Of a DNA stretch of 64,000 nt, positions 24,949 to 34,354 are shown piece after piece; the first letter of the stretch is position 1, and every line of letters starts with the position of its first letter. This DNA is from Methanomicrobium mobile BP (GTDB taxonomy: Archaea; Halobacteriota; Methanomicrobia; Methanomicrobiales; Methanomicrobiaceae), in the NCBI RefSeq assembly GCF_000711215.1, contig NZ_JOMF01000004.1:186001-250000 (forward strand), in the 5' to 3' direction. A program made the translations under genes and the position numbers. The notes beneath the pieces were generated by a model that saw nothing but the letters and a program-made list of their open reading frames with translations, was not told the DNA's origin and ran no database searches.

Positions 24949-27849
24949 TTACGGATCTTTTCCGATTACAAAAGCCAAAGCCCCCGCTGCCACAAGCCCG
25001 ATTAATGCAATCAGTGCTCCGAATCCGGGCGCTGTCGTTGCCGCCGGAGTCGGCACGGTCGTCTTGGCGGGTGAGGCTGACGGAGTTTCGGATGCGGAAT
25101 CGCTCTCCGACTCGTCTGCCGATTCATCGGCGGATTCATCTTCGGTTTCGTTTACAGATTCGTCTGCACGTTCGTTTTCCTGTTCGTTTTCAGGCTCGTT
25201 TACCTGCGGGGTTACGGGCGTTCCTTCATGGACGTTAAACACCGTGGTTTCTTTGATATCCGCATCCACGGATTCGACGGTAAATATATACTCATCCGGC
25301 TTGAAAGTCGAAGCATCGACATTGAGTGCCCATTCATTGTATTCCGAACCCTCGGTAATGGCTATCACTGAAGAAATGCCCGTAAACTCGCCGCTCTGTG
25401 TCTTATCGGTCGGCTTGAAGGACAGAGATGTAATTTCCGCAATAAGACTGTCGGCGATCGCAAGGTTGGTCGTGCCCGTAATTTGGAATTTGTCGCCGAC
25501 GTAATGATCGGCGATTGAATTAATCCTTATCCACGGCTCTTCGACGATGAAGCTGAGCTTGGTATAGGTATCGTCGATATTCGCCGAATTTATCGAGGAA
25601 ATCAGGGCATTCGCGGCATCGGAACCCTGAAGTTTGCCGGCGCCGGCGATTATAAACGCAATGCCGTTCGCATCCTTCGCTCCATAGGGATTTGTGATGA
25701 CATCAACGGCGTTTTCATCTTCGTTGACCTCGACCATGACATCGAACTCCTCATTATACATGGGATGCTGGACAACAACGAAGTACTGACCCGAGGCAAG
25801 GTCGCTTGTGACCCCCGAACCGATCTCGTATTTGAACTCGCCTTCACTGTTCACGCCCTCGGTTACCATCGCCGAACTCCCAATCTCTTCCTTCTCGCCG
25901 TTCCAGTAGTTCTTTCCGAGAATCCAGATGGCGACACCCTTTGAAGGCATTCCTTCCGCCTTTCCGTTGATGAAGAGTTTGTCACCCTTTGCCACCGTGG
26001 CGGCGGAGGTTGTTGCCGTAACGAAGGGTTTTCTTAGCAGGATGCTCATACTGTCGTATTCCACATCAGAAAGCGTGTGTTCGGTGCCGCTCTTAAGCGC
26101 AAATCCCGATGTTGCATAGATTGTGTATGTTCCCGCATCAAGAACCGAACCGAGTGAGGTCTCCCACAGATACTTCCATGTGTCATCGGTATTGACGGTA
26201 ATCCTCAGACTGTCGCTTTCATTCTGCGGACTTACCTTAGGATTGTCGAGTTTACCCCCGGCAACGGGCAGGTTGGGTCCGGTGATAAAGAGATAGACGT
26301 AATCGGAGTCCGTATTCGTACCCGAGATTGTTATGTCGTCGCCAAGGTAGTATGAACCGTCGCCTTTTGCCGAGATGACTACGGCTCCCTTCTCCACAGT
26401 TACCTTTACGTAATCGTAGAGCTGATCGTCAAGTTTGTAACCGCTCGGGTCATCTTTCGAATAGGGATTGCGCAGATTCGGAATTCTCTGAGCGCGGACG
26501 GTAAAAATCGTCTCCTTTGTATTCTCATCCGTCATCAGACCAAGGTTAATAGTGCCGTCTTCCGCTGTTTTGGCAACGACTGCATAATTGCCCGTGTAAT
26601 CGTGCTCACCCGCTTCATACACGTCGCCAGGCAAATCGGAAGCAATATCTTTCGACATATAAGTAGTGTTAACTGCCTGAGCATAGGTCATCGCGGTAAC
26701 ATCGTTCTGATCCCTCATGAATGCGGGCACTTTTTTATGATCGTACCCTCTTACGCCCGTGATCCAGACGGCATAGAGTCCTTTGGGAGTACCGTCGAGA
26801 GTCACCGAGAAATCATTATTACGGGTTATGACTGCTTTCTCCGCCTTGATTGTAATATCTTCCTTCTCGACATTAACCGTTTCAACGAATGAAACTGTCT
26901 CCCCCTCTATTTCACCGAGGTTATCCTTGATGCCGTTTACGTTAATGTCGGCATAAAACTGATATTCCCCGGTAATAATCTTATGACCGATAACATTGTC
27001 GTTATCGACGACACGTCCCGCACTCCAGACAGGATGATCGTAATTAATCATATAATCGGTGCGATCGGGATGCCAATTTTGGAGAGATGCCACATTATAG
27101 TCGGGGCTGAATATATCGGGAACTACAATCAAGGATGAAAGTTTCGCTTTGTTCGGCGCAACCGCATATACGTTGACACCCGGCATTGAATCTGAAAGGG
27201 TTACGGTAATATTATCCGGATGCTCATCCGCTGCTTCAAAAGCTTCGGAATATGCAATGCCATAGTATATACCCGGAACAGATAAATTTGTATAATTTAC
27301 GGCACCGCTGGTATTGATTGCAAAGAAATCAAAGACACCGTATGGCTTATTTGCATCGGTAGAAGCACGCTCAAAGAGTCTCTCGAACGGACTTTCAATT
27401 TTAATCATTAACGATTCATCGGCAACAACTTTATAGTCGCCGATAGGATAGGTTTCATTCTCCTTATAAAGACTTATGGATAATGAAGGCTGTTCCACAT
27501 AGAATGCCAATTCGGTATTGGCGGAATCAGTGGAATTATAAGCATACCACGGACCTGTATAGCCCTCAAATGTTGCCAAATCCACATAATAATTTTTTAT
27601 TTCCGCAGGTGTGAGCGGGACTACTTTTTCGGGTTCATCCGTATGGACATTTGAACCTTCGAAAAAATATGCTATCTCAGTCTCCAAACCGAGAGCCGCG
27701 GATACATTCAACCCGGATTCGCCGATAAATATAGTATCTCCGGGATAGATATTTACTGCGAGTTTATTTCCCGTGTCGTATGCCTGAACGATTCCGACTG
27801 TAAAGAATATTCCTATAAATACCAAAACCGGAATCATACGAATGTGCAT
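24949..27849 (-). CDS. S-layer-like surface protein with PGF-type anchor (paralogue 2)
   Basis: A 966-residue paralogue with the same block order as its neighbours. Signal peptide residues 1-23 (ends IVQA). Its distinguishing part is the pre-anchor linker, about 50 residues made almost only of Glu, Asp, Ser, Asn and Ala (NEQENERADESVNETEDES), in place of the Ala/Thr/Pro linkers of the other two. The anchor 'TTAPGFGALIALIGL' ends KDP. The ribosome site AAGGAGAA lies 10 bases before ATG 27849. The 3'-terminal ~90 bases are almost identical to those of paralogue 1, while the codons before them are not, suggesting gene conversion. The 215-base gap after it shows only AT-rich DNA. Confidence 0.85.
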   Translation of the reverse strand: MHIRMIPVLVFIGIFFTVGIVQAYDTGNKLAVNIYPGDTIFIGESGLNVSAALGLETEIAYFFEGSNVHTDEPEKVVPLTPAEIKNYYVDLATFEGYTGPWYAYNSTDSANTELAFYVEQPSLSISLYKENETYPIGDYKVVADESLMIKIESPFERLFERASTDANKPYGVFDFFAINTSGAVNYTNLSVPGIYYGIAYSEAFEAADEHPDNITVTLSDSMPGVNVYAVAPNKAKLSSLIVVPDIFSPDYNVASLQNWHPDRTDYMINYDHPVWSAGRVVDNDNVIGHKIITGEYQFYADINVNGIKDNLGEIEGETVSFVETVNVEKEDITIKAEKAVITRNNDFSVTLDGTPKGLYAVWITGVRGYDHKKVPAFMRDQNDVTAMTYAQAVNTTYMSKDIASDLPGDVYEAGEHDYTGNYAVVAKTAEDGTINLGLMTDENTKETIFTVRAQRIPNLRNPYSKDDPSGYKLDDQLYDYVKVTVEKGAVVISAKGDGSYYLGDDITISGTNTDSDYVYLFITGPNLPVAGGKLDNPKVSPQNESDSLRITVNTDDTWKYLWETSLGSVLDAGTYTIYATSGFALKSGTEHTLSDVEYDSMSILLRKPFVTATTSAATVAKGDKLFINGKAEGMPSKGVAIWILGKNYWNGEKEEIGSSAMVTEGVNSEGEFKYEIGSGVTSDLASGQYFVVVQHPMYNEEFDVMVEVNEDENAVDVITNPYGAKDANGIAFIIAGAGKLQGSDAANALISSINSANIDDTYTKLSFIVEEPWIRINSIADHYVGDKFQITGTTNLAIADSLIAEITSLSFKPTDKTQSGEFTGISSVIAITEGSEYNEWALNVDASTFKPDEYIFTVESVDADIKETTVFNVHEGTPVTPQVNEPENEQENERADESVNETEDESADESADESESDSASETPSASPAKTTVPTPAATTAPGFGALIALIGLVAAGALAFVIGKDP

Positions 27850-28051
27850 AAAATACTATTCTCCTTATTGGCTTTATAATATTCTGATTGATTATAAAAT
27901 TGCTTCGCAGGATTATGCCGTAAATGTGAATAAAATATCTGCTGTAACAATAGAATCCAAAAAACACTTAAACACGCGTAAATCCACAATTTAATCAAAT
28001 TTAACACGTGATAACAATGATAAAACAGTCGTAACTAATCAGATAAATTTA

Positions 28052-28088
28052 CAAAAAAAAGTTTTGAATTTAGGGATTAATTTAATCC
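28052..28088 (-). terminator. Hairpin plus T-run terminator of S-layer paralogue 3
   Basis: Read on the minus strand, GGATTAA-A-TTAATCC (28088-28074) is a perfect dyad spanning the stop codon, followed by a run of eight T (28060-28053). Confidence 0.6.
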
Positions 28089-30946
28089 TTTCTGATGATC
28101 AGAGCAGCTACTGCTCCAAGACCGATGAGTGCAACAAGTGCTCCGAATCCGGGTGAAGCTGTTGCTGCCGGGGTCGGTGCGGTTGTGGGTGCACTGGTCG
28201 GTGCTGAGGTAGGTGCTGAGGTCGGTGCACTGGTAGGTGCAACGGTTGCTGATCCAGTCAGGATGTTGAATGTTGTGGTTGTTGTGCATTCTGCTTCAAT
28301 TGCTTCGACGTTTACGATGTACTCGTCTGCCTTGAAGGTTGATGCGTCAACATCGAGTGCCCACTCATTGTATGATGAACCTTCGTTAACCTTTACTGTT
28401 GAAGATACACCGGAGAACTCTCCGCTCTGTGTCTTCTGGGTTGGCTGGAAGGATGAAGATGTAACTTCTACAATGAGGTTGTCACCGATTGCAAGGTTGG
28501 TTGTACCTGTGATCTTGAACTGGTCACCGATGTAGTGGTCGCCTACGGAGTTAACTCTGATCCATGGCTCTTCAACCAGGAATGTGAGCTTGGTGTAGGT
28601 ATCATCAATGTTTGCGGAGTTGATTGCCTGGATTAAAGCTTCAGCGGCATCTGAGCCCTGGAGTTTATCAGCAGCACCTGCGATGATGAATGCCTGACCA
28701 TTTACAGTCGCTGTCTGAGTTCCCTTCGGGTTTGTGATTACCTGTACGGTATCGTCTCCACTGTTGTACTTGGTCTTAACATCAAATTCACCGTTGTACA
28801 TCGGGTGCTGGACAACTACGAAGTACTGTCCTGATGCAAGGTCTTTTGTCTTAGAAGTACCGAACTCGTACTCGAATGAACCGTCATCGTTTACATTCTC
28901 AGTAACCATGTAGGAGCGTTCATATTTTCCGCCCTCAAGTCTTTCACCGTTCCAGTAGTTCTTTCCAAGGATCCAGATAGCGACACCCTGTGTCGGGTTA
29001 CCTTCTGCAGTTCCGCGGATGAAGAGTTTGTCACCCTTTGCAACTGTGGATGCCGAGGTTGTTGCCGTAACGAATGGCTTCTTGATTACTACTGAGACTG
29101 TGTCATACTCTACATCAGAGAGTGTCTTTTCAGTACCGCTCTTTAATGCAAAGTCAGAGGTTGCATAGACTGTATATGTACCTGCATCAAGGACTGAACC
29201 TGATGTATCCCACTTGTATTCCCAAGTGTCGTCTGTCTTTACAGTAACTACCTGACTCTGAGACGCATATTTCGGACTGAACTTCGGGTTATCGAGTCTG
29301 GCACCCGCAACCGGAAGGTTAGGTCCTGTGATGAAGAGATAGACATCATCTGAATCGGTGTTTGTACCCGAGAGGGTTACTTCTTCACCAAGGTAGTATG
29401 AACCGTCACCGGACGCTGTGATAGTAACAGCACCTTTCTCAATCTTTACCTTTACTGTGTCGTAAAGCTGATCGTTAAGATATAATTTTTTATCAGTAGG
29501 TGTAGATCCGGAATAGATTCTTTCTGCACGGATTGTGAAAGATGTATCCTTAGTTTCCTCATTTGTGATCAGACCAAGGTTAATTGTACCTGCTGCATTG
29601 AGTTGTGCAATAACTGCATAGTTACCGGTGTAGTCGTAATTACTATCAACCGTATCATTTACAAACGCATTCTCAGGTATATCAGAAGAGATCCTTCCTC
29701 CAGATGCCTTATACTCTGAATAGTATGCCTGTGTATGATTCATTGGATAAACATCCTGCTGGTTCTTTACAAATGCAGGCACTTCCTTGTAATCATAACC
29801 GTGTGTGCCGGAAATCCAAACAGCATAGTATGCTTTTGGAGTACCGTCGACTTTAACCGAGAATCCATTGTTACGGATAACTGTCGATTTGTCAGAGGTA
29901 ATTGTTACAGTCTCCTTGTCGATTGTAACTGTTGCAGTGTTGGAAAGTGTCTTTCCGGTGATCTCACCGAGGTTATCTTTCATGCCGTTTACGTTGATAT
30001 CAGCATAGAATTTGAATTCACCGGTAAGTAACTTGTAGCCGAGCTGTTCTTCAACATCAACAACTTCACCTGCACTCCAGACAGGATAGATAATCATTGC
30101 ATCGTAAGAAGGAACATATTCGGTTTCCTCGAAGTTGTGAACCATATAATCGGAAACATCCGGGTGCTGAGCTCTCAAGGATGTTGTACCAAAGTAAAGG
30201 TTAATTAATGCATTAAGCTTGGCGTTGTTAGGCGCAATTGCATAGAAGTTGACACCAGGTACACTATCGCTGAGCGTTACTGTAAGGTTCTTTTTAACAT
30301 CTTCAGTAGCACTTGCATAGAAATCCATTGTCGATGTGTAGTTCCTACCAATGGTCGTACCAGGGACACTCAGATTATCGCAACGTGTTCCGTTCTTATA
30401 CTGTGAGTAGAAATTAAACGTTTCACGGTTGCGTAAGAGGTTATTCTCAGTGGTTGCACGCTGGAAGAGTGTTGAAAATGTACTTTCAATCTTAAGGTTT
30501 ACATTTTCATCAGCGATGGCTTTCTTGCCGTCAAGCGACGTTGTACCATCCTCTCTGTAGACACCTACTTTTAATGAAGGCTGTTCAACATAGAATGCAA
30601 GTACCGTATTTGTTCCGTTAGTTGCATTGTATGAATACCACGGACCAAGGTAATTTGAGAAAGTTCCCTGATCGACATAGAAATTATAAACACCCTGAGG
30701 TGTGAGTGTCACAACTTTTGCAGGTGTGTCTTCCTTAACTTTTGAACCTGCTGCAAACCATGCAATGGCATTGCCATTTGTTGCATTGAGAGCATAGGTT
30801 ATGTCCAAACCGGACTCTCCAATGAATACTGTATCTCCTGCAGTAATGTTAGTTGCAAACGGATTCGCAGCAGCAACTGGTGCAACTGCAAAGATTGCAA
30901 GAACAACAAGGGATAACAGTGCTATTCCTAATTTTTTGCTTGTCAT
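28082..30946 (-). CDS. Probable major S-layer protein with PGF-type anchor (paralogue 3)
   Basis: A 954-residue exported protein, likely the main subunit of the surface lattice. Signal peptide 1-27 (ends PVAAA); mature start 'NPFATNITAGDTVFIGES'. It shares all blocks with paralogues 1 and 2 and has many N-x-S/T sites. The linker before the anchor is five TSAP/TTAP repeats, then 'ATASPGFGALVALIGLG'. Three signs mark it as the dominant copy: a perfect AAGGAGG ribosome site, a long leader with its own TATA-like box, and a codon style (GCA, GGT, ACA) like that of the frh operon rather than the GCC/GGC style of paralogues 1 and 2. Confidence 0.88.
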   Translation of the reverse strand: MTSKKLGIALLSLVVLAIFAVAPVAAANPFATNITAGDTVFIGESGLDITYALNATNGNAIAWFAAGSKVKEDTPAKVVTLTPQGVYNFYVDQGTFSNYLGPWYSYNATNGTNTVLAFYVEQPSLKVGVYREDGTTSLDGKKAIADENVNLKIESTFSTLFQRATTENNLLRNRETFNFYSQYKNGTRCDNLSVPGTTIGRNYTSTMDFYASATEDVKKNLTVTLSDSVPGVNFYAIAPNNAKLNALINLYFGTTSLRAQHPDVSDYMVHNFEETEYVPSYDAMIIYPVWSAGEVVDVEEQLGYKLLTGEFKFYADINVNGMKDNLGEITGKTLSNTATVTIDKETVTITSDKSTVIRNNGFSVKVDGTPKAYYAVWISGTHGYDYKEVPAFVKNQQDVYPMNHTQAYYSEYKASGGRISSDIPENAFVNDTVDSNYDYTGNYAVIAQLNAAGTINLGLITNEETKDTSFTIRAERIYSGSTPTDKKLYLNDQLYDTVKVKIEKGAVTITASGDGSYYLGEEVTLSGTNTDSDDVYLFITGPNLPVAGARLDNPKFSPKYASQSQVVTVKTDDTWEYKWDTSGSVLDAGTYTVYATSDFALKSGTEKTLSDVEYDTVSVVIKKPFVTATTSASTVAKGDKLFIRGTAEGNPTQGVAIWILGKNYWNGERLEGGKYERSYMVTENVNDDGSFEYEFGTSKTKDLASGQYFVVVQHPMYNGEFDVKTKYNSGDDTVQVITNPKGTQTATVNGQAFIIAGAADKLQGSDAAEALIQAINSANIDDTYTKLTFLVEEPWIRVNSVGDHYIGDQFKITGTTNLAIGDNLIVEVTSSSFQPTQKTQSGEFSGVSSTVKVNEGSSYNEWALDVDASTFKADEYIVNVEAIEAECTTTTTFNILTGSATVAPTSAPTSAPTSAPTSAPTTAPTPAATASPGFGALVALIGLGAVAALIIRKD

Positions 30947-30951
30947 TTAAA

Positions 30952-30958
30952 CCTCCTT
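30952..30958 (-). promoter_or_regulatory. Strong ribosome site of S-layer paralogue 3
   Basis: AAGGAGG on the minus strand, five bases before the ATG; complementary to the 16S rRNA tail. Confidence 0.7.
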
Positions 30959-30999
30959 AATTTACGAGTTAAGGTTCTCATATAGACACATCGCATCTG

Positions 31000-31017
31000 A
31001 TTCGTCATTTGACGAAT
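31000..31017. promoter_or_regulatory. Hairpin ATTCGTCA-TT-TGACGAAT in the S-layer leader
   Basis: Perfect 8-base arms with a 2-base centre, lying between the predicted start of transcription (near 31055) and the start codon of paralogue 3. It may stabilise the mRNA or be an operator. Confidence 0.4.
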
Positions 31018-31077
31018 GCCAATACGCTATGCCCCATACTCCGAACGACGGAATATACAGGAATATTTGTAGACCCC

Positions 31078-31086
31078 TTAATATAT
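31078..31086 (-). promoter_or_regulatory. TATA-like box of S-layer paralogue 3
   Basis: ATATATTAA on the minus strand, implying a leader of about 110 bases. A second dyad, TCGCAGA-CA-TCTGCGA at 31124-31139, lies 40 bases upstream of it and is a candidate activator or repressor site. The rest of the 590-base gene-free stretch 30947-31536 shows nothing else I can name. Confidence 0.45.
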
Positions 31087-31536
31087 CCTTTGTGGTCACA
31101 GGTGCGGATCGCAGGTGTAAATATCGCAGACATCTGCGAATATCGCTAAAAGAGTTGCACAACCGCATGATATTTCGGTGTGAGTGTGACATGCCAGCAT
31201 GTGATGATAAAATTGGCGGTCGGAGGGTATCATGTTATCGACAATCACAAAAGCGGTATATATACTGCACCGCATGAGTGCTTTACCGGGTACGCATATG
31301 CCGACACACCACGCATCAACCGGGCATCCGCATAAATAATTAGATGCGGGCAATGTTGCATACATGCATTAATTCCATATATCCAATAATATTGTCCATT
31401 ATCGGCAAATATACGCAAATCAAAGAAATTCTTTCACAAAAATTACTGCACGAAATCCGAAAAAACAGTTACATTAATTAGTCAAAAGAGACTATATGTT
31501 AATGCTTCCTGTAAAGGCTAACAGGTCGCAATTAAT

Positions 31537-31609
31537 AGTCCGGTAGTGTAGCGGTCAATCATGTGAGACTCTGGATCTTGCGACAGCAGTTCGAATCTGC
31601 TCCGGACTA
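31537..31609 (+). tRNA. tRNA-Gln (CTG)
   Basis: A 73-base cloverleaf. Acceptor AGTCCGG pairs with CCGGACT, the anticodon loop CTCTGGA gives anticodon CTG, T loop GTTCGAATC, discriminator A. The anticodon stem contains two G-T pairs. No encoded CCA. Confidence 0.93.
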
Positions 31610-31731
31610 TTCTCCTGTTTTGAGATTTTTGAAAAATGACATACAATTTACAGTATCTCTATATTCAACACCGATTTTGAAAATATAGTCCTTTCATTTT
31701 TGAAAGAATTTAAAAGGGTTTTAATAGTTTC

Positions 31732-32436
31732 TCACGCCAGAAACGCCGCAATGATGCCGCTCAGGAAAATCGCATCGAAAGTCCCCGCACCGCCTACTGA
31801 TGCAACGGGAGCGCCGGCATTGGCGAGATTCTTAAGATTCATTATATCCGCACCTATGAGAGTGCCGATTGTGCCGCTTATGTATGCGACCGCGACCGCG
31901 GTAAACGGATCGCCGCCGGCGAGCACAATGCCGCAGATAAGCGCGCATAACGGCGGTATAAGGAAACCCGTCGCAATTCCGAGCCCCGCAATCGGCTTTG
32001 AGGTCTTGAAGACAACGGCGGCGACTATTGCCGTTCCGATAAGGCAGCGGAGATAAAGTCCCGCAGGGTCGGCAAACGTCAATGCGCTGAGCAGGATGTA
32101 AAGCGATACGAAAACGGGGATGACACAGCCGCCCACGTTAACGGCGATAACCGTCTCGTTGGAAAACTCGGGCACTCTGTAGAGCCTATCCATGAGCCTG
32201 CCGTGCTCAACGCGGACGAACTGCTGCTCGGATCTTACCTTCGTTAACGGAATATTGATGAAACTGCCGACGATCATGCCGATTATGAGCGCGATAATCC
32301 AGATAATATTGAAACCGAGTTTTGAGAGAGCACTTCCTATCAGACCCAGAAAGAGCAGTGGAATAAGGAAGATTGCCGCCGCTATCAGAAATAAAAGAAG
32401 GATTACCGATACCGGACTGAAGAAATACCGAACCAT
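31732..32436 (-). CDS. DUF1614 family membrane protein
   Basis: A 234-residue integral membrane protein with about seven hydrophobic helices. The N-terminal pair spans residues 10-65, followed by a cytoplasmic loop 'LTKVRSEQQFVRVEHGR', then a conserved block 'IAVNVGGCVIPVFVSLYIL'. The C-terminal part has 'GADIMNLKNLANAGAP' and 'VGGAGTFDAIFLSGIIA', the signature of this archaeal family. Function is unknown; the polar residues inside helices (Gly-Gly-Cys, Asp of GTFD) suggest transport or a membrane enzyme. Its stop lies 120 bases from the tRNA-Gln, which reads toward it. Confidence 0.8.
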   Translation of the reverse strand: MVRYFFSPVSVILLLFLIAAAIFLIPLLFLGLIGSALSKLGFNIIWIIALIIGMIVGSFINIPLTKVRSEQQFVRVEHGRLMDRLYRVPEFSNETVIAVNVGGCVIPVFVSLYILLSALTFADPAGLYLRCLIGTAIVAAVVFKTSKPIAGLGIATGFLIPPLCALICGIVLAGGDPFTAVAVAYISGTIGTLIGADIMNLKNLANAGAPVASVGGAGTFDAIFLSGIIAAFLA

Positions 32437-32575
32437 GTTAGAACCTCTTTTTATGCAGAATCTCGTTGCATGCAGTCGTTATGTGAATTATTCTATATCT
32501 AATCTAAATTTAATCTAAATTTAATCTAAATATGATCTAAATTAAATATAGTCTTTTTTGAGCCGCTTCGGGCTG

Positions 32576-33178
32576 TTACGGCTTGCGGCAGACTATACAT
32601 GCGTGATCGTGATGATACGGTTCAAGGCGGCATGTATCCTCGACAATGAGACCGCCGTCCTCAAGCGTCTTTATCGTATCCTCAAAGATTACCTTCGGAT
32701 CCGCCGTTACGTCCACACTGCGGGCTTTAAGCATGAGGATCACGACGCCGCCCTTCTTCAGAAACGGCAGATTCACGAGAGCAATCTCCGCCTGATTGGG
32801 CTGTGCGACATCCTGATATATCATCCCGACTTCTTCGACAAACGGCGCGTATTCACGCGGATTTGCGGCGTCCGCCATTATGGGAATGATATTCTTCCTG
32901 CGCCGCGAAACCTCGATGAGATCCTGCATCGGTCGCGGTGCGAACTCAACGGCATATACCGTTTTTACGTAATCGGCGAAATGAGATACGGTAGTTCCGT
33001 TGGCTGCGCCGAGATAGAGAACCCGCAGATCTTCGTCCAGATCGGTCTCGGGCTTTATCATCGCAAGTGCCGCAAACTTGCTGCGATACGGATCCCAGAC
33101 GCGAAGACCTTTCATCATCTTCTCGCCGTAAACGCCGCCGGAGCCCTTAGAAAGCAGAACTCCGTCAATTCGTATCAT
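32576..33178 (-). CDS. flpA: Fibrillarin-like rRNA/tRNA 2'-O-methyltransferase
   Basis: Catalytic subunit of the C/D box sRNP, which uses guide RNAs to place 2'-O-methyl groups. The 200-residue protein is the bare archaeal form without a Gly/Arg domain: 'GVYGEKMMKGLRVWDPYRSK', SAM site 'VLYLGAANGTTVSHFADYV', 'VYAVEFAPRP' and 'IYQDVAQPNQAEI', and the catalytic Lys in 'VILMLKARSVD'. It overlaps the nop5 stop by four bases (ATGA), so the two are translationally coupled. Downstream lies an AT-rich run of TCTAAATTTAA repeats. Confidence 0.96.
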   Translation of the reverse strand: MIRIDGVLLSKGSGGVYGEKMMKGLRVWDPYRSKFAALAMIKPETDLDEDLRVLYLGAANGTTVSHFADYVKTVYAVEFAPRPMQDLIEVSRRRKNIIPIMADAANPREYAPFVEEVGMIYQDVAQPNQAEIALVNLPFLKKGGVVILMLKARSVDVTADPKVIFEDTIKTLEDGGLIVEDTCRLEPYHHDHACIVCRKP

Positions 33179-34308
33179 TCGGCAGACCTCCTTTTATCGT
33201 TCTTCTTTTTACCCTCATCTTTACCGTTAACTCTCCCCTCAGTTTTCACGTCATTTTTACCGCCAGCATTGCCGTTAACTTTGCCGCCGGCTTTACCGCT
33301 CTCTTTGCCTTCATCTTTGCTCCCGTCCTCACCCGCGGCAAAGACATAATCTATACGTTCCTGTGCTTTCTCTATGAATTCGGGCGCAATCTCGCCGCGA
33401 TAATAGTCGAGTCTTGCGGCTATCGCCAGCTTGCCGCCGAGGACACGCGAGACCTTTCCGCGAACGCCGGTTCCCGCATTATGTATTCTGCGGTGCTGAA
33501 AGATTATTCCGTGCTTCGGCGACGGCGTATTGCCGCGAAGATGCGTGAATAAAGCGCTCTCCGCGCCCAGAACCTGAACCGCGGATGCAGGCATCATCGC
33601 CATCCGCGACAGGCTTCCCGCACGCGATATGAGTCTTGCGGCAACGAGACCGCCGACCAGCGCACTGCAATTCGGAGCGATGATGTCCGCCCTGTCGGAA
33701 ATCTCACGCATAAGGCGCGTTCTCTCAATCGAGAGCCTGTCAATCTCGTAACCGAGCCTGCCGAGAGAGTTCTTCTCGCGCCGCATGATATCGACCATCT
33801 TTTTGGCGCTGACCGACTTGTATTTCCGCGAAAATTTAGGGTTTTGAACGATATACCACTCGGTAGCGCGTTCGATAAGGCGATTGATGACATTGTCCAT
33901 CTCGTCGAGAACACGCACCATCTGGACGAGCTCGATATCCCCTTTGGTGTAGTAGAGCTTTATCTTTGACTCCGCAAGCGCGATTGTCGTAAGACGAAGT
34001 GTCTCAAAATATTCGGCTTCGTCCTTAAAACCGGCGGCATCATCGTTATTTCCGTTATTTACGTTATTTACGTTATTTCCATTATTGCCGCTATCGCCCG
34101 CAATCGCATCCGCAACCCTTAGCGGAACAAAATCCGCCATATCGGACTCGATATTACGACAGCGTTCCGCATAATCCTCGGGTCCGCTCTTCCCGGGGAT
34201 TTTTACACGGCGGGGCGTGCCTTCGCCGTTGTCGCCGATTTCAACGTCGCCGAACCAATACTGCATCTGCATATGTATGGGTTTGTCCCGAGGAATGATT
34301 AAATGCAT
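33175..34308 (-). CDS. Nop5/Nop56-type C/D sRNP scaffold protein
   Basis: Scaffold that binds fibrillarin by its N-domain and the guide RNA with L7Ae by its Nop domain. The coiled-coil region (about 100-200) leads to the Nop domain: 'NCSALVGGLVAARLISRAGS', 'MPASAVQVLGAESALFTHLR' and 'PKHGIIFQHRRI'. Two low-complexity parts are unusual: an Asn-rich insert near residue 75 (GNNGNNVNNVNNGNN) encoded by five 9-base repeats, and a Lys/Gly/Glu tail of about 55 residues. Archaeal homologues commonly end with short Lys-rich tails, but the Asn insert is not expected. First gene of the nop5-flpA pair. Confidence 0.93.
   Translation of the reverse strand: MHLIIPRDKPIHMQMQYWFGDVEIGDNGEGTPRRVKIPGKSGPEDYAERCRNIESDMADFVPLRVADAIAGDSGNNGNNVNNVNNGNNDDAAGFKDEAEYFETLRLTTIALAESKIKLYYTKGDIELVQMVRVLDEMDNVINRLIERATEWYIVQNPKFSRKYKSVSAKKMVDIMRREKNSLGRLGYEIDRLSIERTRLMREISDRADIIAPNCSALVGGLVAARLISRAGSLSRMAMMPASAVQVLGAESALFTHLRGNTPSPKHGIIFQHRRIHNAGTGVRGKVSRVLGGKLAIAARLDYYRGEIAPEFIEKAQERIDYVFAAGEDGSKDEGKESGKAGGKVNGNAGGKNDVKTEGRVNGKDEGKKKNDKRRSAE
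34044..34088. repeat. 9-base tandem repeat coding the Asn insert of Nop5
   Basis: Five units of CGTTATTT(A/C), the last one degenerate. In the minus-strand reading they give alternating Asn-Asn-Val/Gly. This is a microsatellite-like expansion inside a conserved gene. Confidence 0.75.
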
Positions 34309-34354
34309 ACTTGAAAATGGATGCTTGGATAATGCATGCTTGGATAATGCATAC

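Noticed and set aside
30947-31536. A hidden gene upstream of the S-layer cluster
   Set aside because: The open frames there are short (under 90 codons), lack ribosome sites and show no motif; the stretch holds the promoter and dyads instead.
33200-33330. CRISPR-like or direct-repeat array in the Nop5 3' end
   Set aside because: The repeats are short codon-level repeats (ACTTTGCCG-like) of a low-complexity tail, without spacers.
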